DNA from: Schistosoma mansoni
Taxonomy: Eukaryota > Platyhelminthes > Trematoda > Strigeidida > Schistosomatidae
Direction: 5' to 3'
Length of the DNA: 64,000 bases
Assembly (NCBI RefSeq): GCF_000237925.1
Contig: NW_017386033.1
Location: 620,001 to 684,000, forward strand
Shown here: piece by piece, positions 47,158 through 61,286 of the stretch
Numbering within the stretch: position 1 is the stretch's first letter
Layout of the letters: each line of letters starts with the position of its first letter
Notes under the pieces: model-generated
What the model was told of the DNA's origin: nothing
What the model saw: the letters and a program-made list of their open reading frames with translations, nothing else
Database searches by the model: none
Program-made: the position numbers and the translations under genes

Positions 47158-49165
47158 TTAGATTGTTCTAATACTTTGGGCTTCCACAGAGTCCTTCATT
47201 CTTTTTAACAATACCCTGTCGGAGACTTTTCCAGGCATTGAGAGAAGACTGATGCCTCTGTAATTCCCACACTTGCTGAGATCGCCTTTCCTAGGTATCT
47301 TGATCAGGTGTCCTTCTTTCCAGTCTGTCTGTAGTACTTGTTCTTCATCCCAAATCTTGCTCAAAAGAATGTGGAGTATCTTTGTAGTTACTGCTGCGTC
47401 TGCTTTCAGTGCTTCTGCTGTAATGTTGTCTGGTCCGATGCTTTGCCGCTCTGGATTTGTCTGATGGCCATCCTGTTGTTGGCGCGCCAACATCGATTGG
47501 GAGGTCCGTGAATGCTGCTTCGATGTTGAGTGGGTTCAATGGGGCTGGTCAACTTAATAGTTCCTCAAAGTGCTTTACCCACCTGTTTCGTTGTTCTTCA
47601 ATGTTAGTGATTACCTTGCCTTCCTTGATTTTCACCGGTCGCTCTGGTTTATGGTAATTTCCAGCGAGTTTCTTTGTTGTATCATACAATTGTCTCATGT
47701 TTTCTTCTCTTGCAGCCTTTTCCGCTGTCATTGCTAAATCTTCCACATATTTACATTTGTCAGTTCTGATGCTCCTCTTCACTTGCTTGTATACTTCTGT
47801 GCATTCAGCTTGTGCCTTGGCTTTCTCGGCACTTGTTCGTCTGGCATTGATTGCTGCCTTCTTGTTCATCCTTTCTTCAGTCTTATCCAGTGTACCAACA
47901 GTGATCCATTCCTTGTGGTGGTGCTTCTTGTGGCCCAGAAACTCCTGACGTGTTGAAGTGATTGCCTCCTTGATCCCTTTCCAGTTTCTCCATGGTAGTT
48001 CCCTATCTATTGAGTAGATTATGAAAAGTATGGGACTTATTGTTGAGGACTATCTTGAATTTGTTGAGTTTTTCAGTATCCCGAAGAAAAGCCGTATTAA
48101 ACTTTTGTGATGTTGTCCGCTCCGTTGTTCAGTGCTTCTCAATTTTTGATTTCATCTTAGCGACCAGCAGGTAATGATCTGAGGCTATATCAGCCCCTCT
48201 CCTGGTTCTCACATCCTCCATCGTCCTCCTGAACTTTTTGTTGATGCAGATATGGTCAATTTGGTTCTATGTAGTGAGATCAGGTGAAGTCCATGTAGTT
48301 TTGTGAATGCGCTTGTGTGGAATATAGTGCAGCCTATGACCAGTTTGTTGAAGACACATAGAATTGCAAATCTCTCAACACTTTCGCTCCTTTCTCCCAA
48401 ACCATGTCGTCACATGATCTCTTCGTATCCAGTGTTATCCATTCCAACCTTGGCATTTAAATCTCTCATCAGAATGGTCACGTCCTTTGTCGGGCACTTG
48501 TCGACGATCGACTGCAGCCTATCGTGGAATTGGTCTTTAACGTCTTCATCGTAGTCGTTGGTAGGCACATAGCATTGGATGACGTTCATTGTAATACTCT
48601 CTTTCTTTGTTTTGAAGGAGGCTTTGATGATCCTTGGTCCATGTGATTCCCATCGTATAAGTGCATTTTGTGCTTGTTTGGATAGCATCAATGCAAGTCC
48701 TTCTGTATGTGGAGCGTTTTCTTCTTAATGGCCGGAGTATAACAGCAGTTCCCTTGAAGCTAGTCGTTGTTGGCCAACCTGTGTCCGATGTGTTTCACTG
48801 ATTCGAAGCACCTCCAGATTGTATCTTTTTATTTCTGCAGCAATTTGGGTGACTCTTCCGGTTTCCCACATGGTACGAACATTCTATGTACCTAAATAAT
48901 TGGTTGCTCTGGTTTCCAGAATGGGCATCAACCTCGTATCTGCCGAAGGAACTAGGCTTTCGCTATGCGGCATCATAACTCCTCTAAATGAAGACTTTCC
49001 AACTCCCAGGTCAGAGTTTAAACGGGTTGAATAATTTTTTCCGGTTAGCACTTTTTTAGCGAGTTAGTTTTCTAAGGGATAGAGTCGCTAACCCATGCCC
49101 AAACCTCCTCCTTTATTCGGGCTTGGGACCGACAATAATCCCACAGGGTCTCCAGGAGGATTTCA
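47158..49165 (-). mobile_element. RTE LINE copy, leader, endonuclease and start of RT
   Basis: Minus strand, 5' to 3': a leader at 49165-48970; endonuclease text from about 48900 (MLSKQAQNALIRWESHGPRI, VIQCYVPTNDYDEDVKDQF, VTILMRDLNAKVGMDNTGYE); a linker at 47869 (KAQAECTEVYKQVKRSIRTD); then RT start ([36 protein letters not shown]) ending abruptly at 47158. It lacks the catalytic RT core. The 3' loss is not the usual LINE truncation and suggests a later deletion or recombination with the neighbouring copy. Broken in several places. Confidence 0.82.
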
Positions 49166-49789
49166 TCTTAGATATTATATTTCCGAAAATATCTAACTTT
49201 AACAAGCGGTTTCGGTGTCCAGTGTGACTGATACCTTGAATTCAAATACTTTACTTTCAATGTGAAGACTATCACATTAACCATCATACGGAAGTGAATT
49301 AGGTGAATTTCCCGATAGTAGAGTATTTCAAACTTTAAGAAATTTAAATACTTCATTTAACTATCAATGATACGTTTGATGAATATTTCAACCTTCTTCA
49401 ATTTCATCTTGCGTTAGTTAATATTTCGTCTGTGACTTTATTTTCTAATTGATAGATAGAATGGGCCTTTTCCGGAACAACCATAAGTTCAATTTCAGCT
49501 AAGTGTTAAACTACTGAAAACGTTTTAATTTATTTACAAAATCATACGTAGAACATGTTCTATTCACTGTAGCTACTTTTTTTGTTTTAGAAAATGATTT
49601 CGACGTTACACTAATAGCAATCATTTTTCATAGTTATGTGATGAAGACACTTTATCATTATTGAACTAGCTAAATACCCAATATTGATACACTGGTTGAC
49701 ACTAACGAAACTTAAATGAAGAAATAACTGCATGAAATACAACTTACTTTTTGCAATAAACAAGCATCATCAATTTCTTGTAAAATAGA

Positions 49790-49870
49790 TAGAATGTGGC
49801 TAGCAGTGAAATCGACGAAACATGTTTTATCCAGTATGTGAATTGTCAGCCGAATTTACGTGCATCTCAA
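49790..49870 (-). mobile_element. Hammerhead SINE fragment, decayed
   Basis: The reverse complement reads ATTCGGCTGACAATTC, then TACTGGATAAAAC and TTTCACTGCTAGCCAC, the order of the Sm-alpha hammerhead region. The first core strand is CTGACAA, in which G8 is replaced. No tRNA head is retained. Confidence 0.5.
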
Positions 49871-49899
49871 TGTTTATGTGATACGTCTTGTGATTGAAC

Positions 49900-50262
49900 G
49901 CTATATTTGGATCCTTAGCTAGTTTCGTAACCCCCGAGCTAGAACTATACAGCGACTTGAAGATGAGAGAAAAGGCACAAAATATGTGGGAAGCACTTTA
50001 CTCCAAGGTTCGTTTTATGTACAGGCAATATATGATTTTTATAGTATTTTAAAGTCCTTGGGTTTTTACTGAATATTCTAGAATACCGCTAAACATAGTA
50101 GCAGTGTATTAATCAGCCAATCAGAATCTCTACATGTGACTTTTCATTTTCGCTATGTTACTAACATAACTTCTAATCAAACGCTGATTGGATGAAATGC
50201 TCCTTAATCTTTCATGAGCTTGTCATGTCGATTGCGAGAAATTTGCAGGATCATCCCAACAC
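49900..50262 (-). repeat. Probable LTR of a Gypsy-type fossil
   Basis: Reading the minus strand, a polypurine tract (AAAGGGGGGAGGTG) is followed at about 50262 by TGTTGGGATGATCC, a typical LTR start right after the pol region described at 50262-50730. A TATA-like ACTATAAAAATC occurs about 190 bases in. The far end is estimated only. Confidence 0.45.
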
Positions 50263-50730
50263 CTCCCCCCTTTCAAGAAATAGGACTTTTTCTTCGGGTC
50301 TACTTCCAGCTTGGTAACAGGTTTTCGGACTTCCTTGGTATCCTGTGTCTATGGGTGTCTGTTGGGGTTCTTGCCACTGGAGTATCTGTAATTATCTCTA
50401 GCGGAAGCCTCACTTGACTATCTACGGTGTCTAGAATCCTTTTTTCTCTGTGTATTTAATTAATGTGTCTGATCCACGTTCCGAAAGTCCCACGCACCTT
50501 GTATAGAACATTTCCTATTCTCTTTTCAATGACTCCAGGTTCCCAACGATTTTTTCCGCTGTATGACTTGACGAGCACTTTATCACTGACATTAAAACTC
50601 TGGATATTCTGATTTTATCTGCGTCCAACCATTGGTTTAGGTGGCAACATGGCGTCGAATATAGTTCGAATGTTTCTCCCGAACATTTGAACTCAAACAT
50701 ATTACCTTTTGCTTCAAAAGCCATTATGTT
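50262..50730 (-). mobile_element. Gypsy-type LTR retrotransposon fossil, pol C-terminal piece
   Basis: On the minus strand the integrase C-terminal region is recognisable: FGRNIRTIFDAMLPPKP, then FNVSDKVLVKSYSGKNRWEP and VRGTFGTWIRH. These match the domain following the integrase core in Ty3/Gypsy elements of the K02A2.6-like type, a lineage different from the element at 19.7-21.9 kb. It is a short, old fragment with a few breaks. The rest of the element is absent to the right, where an (ATT)n run follows. Confidence 0.65.
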
Positions 50731-50810
50731 ATTCATTGAGCCACTCAGTTTAAACAATCATTAGCCAGTGTATCGAGTATGAATTTTTATTCAATTTGTA
50801 CTGGTTTGAA

Positions 50811-50838
50811 TTATTATTATTATTATTATTATTATTAT
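50811..50838. repeat. (ATT)n microsatellite
   Basis: About nine units of ATT next to the LTR-element fragment. Confidence 0.9.
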
Positions 50839-51124
50839 CGGGAAAATCCTCACAGGACATACGTATGCCAACTACGACTAGTCAAAATTTAATCATAAAT
50901 ATCAACAAGGGCAAAAATTTAAATCATTACACTTCAATTATTTACCTATATTTATATAAATAAATAAATGAGTGATAGAATAATCAAATAATTAATTCAA
51001 TATATATTAAGTAGATTTTCATGATTTATTGAACTAACCTTATAATCCATGAACGTGTAAATGAGTTGGTATGAATTTTGGAAAATTCCTTTTCTCATTA
51101 GCGGATTGCTTTAAAAATATTCGG

Positions 51125-51146
51125 TATATATATATATATATATATA
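51125..51146. repeat. (TA)n microsatellite
   Basis: Eleven TA units in AT-rich DNA upstream of the small secreted-protein gene. Confidence 0.9.
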
Positions 51147-51599
51147 CGAATGTCTCTTTATCCTCAACCCATCGAAAGTTATGTAAGTAGTAAAATTTTT
51201 GTATATTCCAAAACTTTTATATTCTCTACTTCACAATTAGTACATGAGAGAAATTGAAACAGACTATGATATTCTGACTAATTAAATTATACACTCAATA
51301 TAATAATTGACTTAGTTCACAACTGTTCAGTAGGACAGTGAATTCTACTCGGGCTTCATTCATAGTAATCTAAGGCTCTTATTAGTATTCTTAATCATAT
51401 CAATACTTCAGATTTTTGAATTTCATAGTTTACATCATGGAATGACTATAGCTAGACAACTTGGAAGTCTTACTCGTGACTAATTTCGGGAGAGAATTTA
51501 CCGAGCAGAGTTCTACAATATCGGATGTGATGATGTTACCCATTAATCGCATTAAAAAAGTGATGTCTAACTAACTGAAGTTAAAATTGTAAACCATTT

Positions 51600-51790
51600 G
51601 ATAGTAACTCAGTTATCTAAAGATTATGAGCTCTCCGGAACAAATGTAGTACTCGTGTTCGATCTCCGGAGGGGTTAAGGGCGCCCAGTGATGACGAGTC
51701 TCGTACTAGGACGAAGCAGATGCTCAATGTTTCTTGGTATTCAGTGGTTGTCCAACTAAAGCTAGTCAGTGATGTTAACTTAGAAAAGAA
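51600..51790 (+). mobile_element. Hammerhead SINE with nearly intact catalytic core
   Basis: tRNA-like head (GTAACTCAGTTATCTAAAG, then B box CGTGTTCGATCTCC at about 51655) followed by the hammerhead segment at 51688-51730: ATGACGAGTC, CGTACTAGGACGAAGCAG. The first core strand is (A)TGACGA, so U4, G5, A6, G8 and A9 are kept and only C3 is changed. In the second strand GAA is kept but the next A is G. It ends GTTGTCCAACTAAAGC, about 70 bp upstream of the start codon of the secreted-protein gene, and could supply part of its promoter region. Confidence 0.6.
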
Positions 51791-51860
51791 TTATATTTTG
51801 TTGGAATCAACAAATTCAATGCACATTAATTTCTTTTGTTTTAGTTGTAAATATATACAA

Positions 51861-56607
<4,747 letters not shown>

Positions 56608-56691
56608 TGAATACCTGTTATGACAGTATTTGTTGTTCATATAATTATATAACTTTAATTAAGTGTTCTTTGTTTTCTTCTCTTAAATTGA

Positions 56692-56697
56692 AATAAA
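56692..56697 (+). terminator. Polyadenylation signal of gene A
   Basis: AATAAA 85 bp after the gene A stop codon, supporting the 31-nt terminal exon. Confidence 0.6.
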
Positions 56698-56724
56698 TTA
56701 TAATCAATGGTCATCAGTTTTATC

Positions 56725-56840
56725 TTAGTATTGTTTGTTTGAATCTTCCCATTGACGCAGGTACATCCAGCTTACGAGTCCCAAATGGGACGAAACGCGC
56801 GTCCTGGATTCCACTGTTAGCCACTGTCCATCTTTGCTTA
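56725..56840 (+). mobile_element. Hammerhead SINE (Sm-alpha), best-preserved ribozyme, one core change
   Basis: GTTTGAATCTTCC (B-box remnant) leads into the hammerhead: GGTACATCCAG, CTTACGA, stem II GTCCC/GGGAC with loop AAAT, GAAAC, the cleavage triplet GTC at 56801-56803, then CTGGATTCCACTGTTAGCC. This matches the known schistosome Sm-alpha ribozyme almost base for base. Stem I (CCAG/CTGG) and stem II are intact. The core strand CTGATGA reads CTTACGA: position 7 is variable anyway, but G5 is an invariant base and is T here, so self-cleavage should be abolished. It lies about 120-220 bp downstream of the gene A stop codon. Confidence 0.85.
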
Positions 56841-57069
56841 CAACTAGTTTTAGCGTTAACTTGGTCTAATTAATAATAAACTGAAAATAGATGTCAAACT
56901 GTAGTTTATTTTAGATTTGATACTAAATACAAACACTTTATTTTAAGGATCCATGCGTAGTTGATTGTTTCCAAGCAATATGTATAAACAAAGATGTGAT
57001 GTTTGGATCTAAATAGATCTGAATAATTTATTAATGAGTAATGAACTTTCAGTAAAGGTTAATCAGACT

Positions 57070-57345
57070 GCGTAGTATTGTGGTGTGCTCTGCTTATATC
57101 CATATAAGTAGTATATGGTGATGGTCAAACATAGAATGTATTTTGGCAGAAGATCGACAAGTAAAGAACAAGAATGAAACGCAATCGGTACGAAAATGCA
57201 TGAACAATGAAATCAGAGAAGACGGACTGATATTTGCAGAAGGAACAGTTAAGATTGAGACAACTGATTGTTATTTTGCAAATTAGCCGTTGACTGTATG
57301 ATTATCAGAATTTAGTGAGATAGTCTGTAATTTGTGCTTAAATAC
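57070..57345 (+). repeat. Stem-loop interspersed repeat, copy 3
   Basis: TGTGGTGTGCTCTGCTTATA, CCATATAAGTAGTATATG, TTGGCAGAAGATCGACAAG, GAACAATGAAATC, then ATTTTGCAAATTAG, in the same order as the copies at 52100 and 56215. No frame or Pol III head. Confidence 0.65.
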
Positions 57346-58734
57346 ATTCGATTGTCCCCCACTCGTGTTTTGTTCACTACAGTATCTATTAATTATTTAG
57401 AAGAATAGACAGTTGGCTATCATTACAAATTTAGGATGTAATACTAGCATATTTGTTCTTGAAGAATTTAACCTTCAACAAATTCTTATCTGACACATAC
57501 AGTAATTATTACAACTGTACTATTTGGCCTACTATTATCGATACTTCTACTGGAAACTGTTGCTATGATACCTGATGAATAATATACAGATTTTTCAAAA
57601 TGTAATTCATACTCAACGTATAAATTTAGAAATTACCACTGAATATTTAAGAACAGATTATTAAAATGAACGGTCGCTCTCAATAACTTCCTCATCTCTT
57701 GATAGAGATCGTTCACTCTAAGACCGTTTATTCTTCAAACATATATATCGGTGATAAATTACATGGAACTCAGTGTTGTATGAAGTATAAACAAAAATGA
57801 TTTTCTAGATTGTCTGCTAGTTAGTTTCACGATAAACGCAAACATAATCTCTAAGGTAATCTACGAAACACTTTGTATGCAATATACTACATTAAAGGGA
57901 ACTGTTATTAGACTATGATTTGTAGGGATGAACCGAAATATTCATCGGAAAAAGCCCAAATAGGCCCTGAAAACGCTAGAAAACATTTTATCTAATCAAC
58001 ATCGAGTTGAATTTTCTCAGAAACATCTAGAATGTAATGAGTTTGGTGCCATATTTCTGATTGAATGATTGCCTATCCTGCCACTATTTTTAGTAGGGTT
58101 TCACAATCTCCCAGAAGCTTTAGACCATCTGAAATGCCATAAATACCCTCCATTTTCCGTACATAAACCAACCTTGGCGTAAGCGTTCTTTCCACATTTC
58201 GCGTGTTTACTCTCGTATATAAGTTACTGTTTAGATTTAGACTGGGGCTTAGGAAACCAATATAAACGTTCATTTAGAAAATTTATCATAATTATAATTG
58301 GTACGATTTTCATTCCCAATCTAAAAACCAACTACAACTAAGTACGTTTCGCAATAGAGTGTAGAAAAAAATTACCCATTGTTAAACAATAATTAGTTGT
58401 AATTTGTGGAATCTTTGATGTGTAATTAGCTTTATGTGAGACTCATAGACGCACCATACCAAAGAATTTCAATGAATCTCGACGTTTCCAAACTAAATAT
58501 AATTCATTGTTGAATGGTTCAAACGTTAAGTCATGGTGCATTGAACTACCTAATAAGTGATGATAACAATGTCAAATATAAGTCGGGATTACGTCCTAAA
58601 ATTTTGTTGTAATGAATCACACCTGACTTGATGTTTCCTTTGGTCATATCTATAGTCCATTAATAGTTAATAGTTGGCAGCATCAAGAAATGATCAGAAA
58701 CAATGTTTAGGCTCATACACTAAAAAAGTACTCA

Positions 58735-58860
58735 TTACTAATTTCCTGGGTTCGGCTCTCAGGTGCGAGATCGTGGATGCGCACTTATGAGGAGTCCGAT
58801 ACTTTCAGGTTGTCAATAGTGGCCTAACATTGATTGGTTCATGAAACCAATAATATCCTC
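58735..58860 (+). mobile_element. Hammerhead SINE fragment, half core
   Basis: B-box-like CTGGGTTCGGCTCTC, then GCGCACTTATGAGGAGTCCG carries the first core strand (TGAGGA after an altered first base). The second strand (GGACGAAAC and cleavage site) is deleted, and the 3' part TTTCAGGTTGTCAATAGTGG, ...TTGGTTCATGA follows directly. Same subfamily as the element at 51600. Confidence 0.5.
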
Positions 58861-61273
58861 GTGTTATCATGTAGAAATTATTGGTGTGAATAATCATAGC
58901 AAGTAGATCAAGTAATCCTGTTCTCCTAATAATCAACTAAAAGTAATATATAGCTAGTGTCAACAGATCTGACCATCCAATAATAAATCTACCCTATTAT
59001 TATTTCGTTAAGACCGCTTTCAGAAGTCAGTGCCAAAGTCAATTTTCTTAGTTTCATATGCTGGACAACTCTTTGGGACATATAGTCAAACTGATCGGTT
59101 AGATGGAGATAACGTAGCAAGTAATGAATTTATGGAATAAAGCCTCCACATTCCTATACTTCACATAATTCTAGGCAAGTTCATGAAAATTAAAAGAATC
59201 ATAAAAATTCAATTTCTTCCTATTTTACTCATTCAAATGGATATCCATCGAGTACTCAAACTCACGTCATACAACTTCAAAACTTTTAGGTTACAGAAAT
59301 TGTATTTCCTTCAAAATATTTCTCATTTATAACAAGATACATTCTATGTTGCAATTTTCATGAAATAGTATATTTCTTGGAAGTCCTTAAAACCCATACT
59401 CCCCACATCTATTGTCGTTTCGTCGTTCTGTAATTTCAGCTCGATATCTCACAAGTAGAACTATGCCTCAATTATTCTCAAATTTTAGTGAACCGTTAAC
59501 AAGTTTATGGTAGTTTTTCTATACAGTATTCTCAGCTCCAAATGTTTTGCTATATCCGTATACTTAAAGTTTTTATGTAAATTCGCTTCGTCAAGAAGCA
59601 TCCGGAAAGTTATTTTGGGGCGAAATTTTCAGTAATATTCTTTTAGAAACTTTCAACCCCACTTTTATTAGCTCATTCTCGTTTTAAAACGTTTCTAATT
59701 GCCAGCACCTCATCACTGATTATACTCTTCCAATGGGAAATTATAATACGAATCTGCTATCGCGTCTTTCTGTCAATTAGCTTCAAGAATCATTAATTTA
59801 TTCATAAAACCAACATAAATCTTTCAAAGTACATATTTCGTTGGTGTAAAACCAAATAACTGAGGCGGTAAAATAAAATGTATCCCAAGCTAATACACTT
59901 AAAAATCTTATTATTTGTTATATCTAGCTGATTTTTCTGAATTGCTTCAAATTAACCAAGGGACTTTGCCAAAAGGTACAAATAATAAGCTATCATACCT
60001 ATTTAGCAATTTTGTTACAGTTATAAATCAGTGACCTAGTTGATAAAACTTTAACCTCCTACATGACGCGTACCAGATACAAGTCTTAATGTAACTATCA
60101 TCACTGTGATGCAGTAAATCGATCTAATATTTATTGGAAAGAAACACATGTATTGAACTTCACTAGTGAACACTATCTAAAATGTTGAATGCTTGAAAGT
60201 TTATTTTCAAAATCTCATACTATTTAGAGAAAAGCTTAATTTAGTTACGTACAGTTCCAAAATATTTGTACCATTGATGACATATAACATGAACTAATCC
60301 ATATTCCATTATGTATTGTTAATACAAACAATACTCTATCTAAAAATTTTCATCACTTGTCAGAAATTGTAATGTTCTTCTTACTCAGTACATTATTTAC
60401 ATAACTCATAAAAAAACCCGATTAAAGTTCCCATGTACTAAATATCAAATTAGTGCGACAACAGGCCTCTTATTATGTGAACGGGTTCAACATTGTATTC
60501 AAGGTAGAAAGCCGATCGAAGAAAATAACTTTGCGGTAAATCATAATTAAAATGATATTTAAAATCAATAAATAAAGATCCTATACAAATTAAAACTTTT
60601 TCTTAAACAGTTAAAATAGATTGTTTTAATTGCTTCTTTAATGTAAAACAGCATGTTTCTTCATAGAATAAGAAAGTATTTCTTGATTACTGGAATTTTC
60701 ATTTATTCATTCCGAATATATATATTGGTTTATTCGTTTACTTGTTGTTGTGATTTCTGGATCATTCAAGAACTGAACAAAACTTCGATTTTATTCAATT
60801 GAAATAATAAATAAATAGGGCTCAAACACAATATGATATTAATTAGATTTGAATAACCAGTAAGCTACTAGAGTACTTCACAGTGTATATTTTATAAATG
60901 GGAAAGTCCTTTACTCCACAGTATCGTACTACTTATCGTAAGACAGTTGAAATGTTGTGTATTTGTAATAAGTTGACAAAATACTGGTACTGTTACTCGT
61001 ATGGTTATTTGTTATGAGTGCGAAAAAAACTGCCACTTGCTACTTATTACAACGAAATGAGACGACTCGATGTAAGACAGATGACAATACTGTAGAGATA
61101 ACGATTTATTTATGTGCCAACAAATGATTGACAAATGAGTAAAAAATTACATGGAAAATGCAGAATAAACAACTTACTAAATTGGTCTAAGGTCTAAGGT
61201 GACTTTATGAATTATGAGAGTTTTAATTATGTAGCGACTAATCTATTTATTTTTCTTCCAATTCCCCACATCT

Positions 61274-61275
61274 AG
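61274..61275 (+). promoter_or_regulatory. Splice acceptor 11 nt before the gene B start codon
   Basis: A pyrimidine-rich tract and CATCTAG end at 61275, leaving an 11-nt leader before ATG. Gene A has the same arrangement with 16 nt, so both mRNAs probably begin with an upstream or trans-spliced leader. Confidence 0.45.
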
Positions 61276-61286
61276 GAATAACAGAA

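Larger units (their letters stand above)
57346..61286. other. Intergenic sequence with one SINE relic, no gene seen
   Basis: Nearly 4 kb of AT-rich DNA between the two small secreted-protein genes. I searched it for a third family member (a PFxIN exon or an (V/L)IExxGxxF exon) and saw none. The 66-codon open stretch at 58073-58273 (minus) has no recognisable motif. Confidence 0.4.

Noticed and set aside
45465-49165. One full-length RTE element
   Set aside because: Both halves contain the same linker and RT-start region, so they must be separate copies.
58073-58273. 66-codon open frame, minus strand
   Set aside because: No motif, no splice context, no repeat match. Nothing supports a gene.
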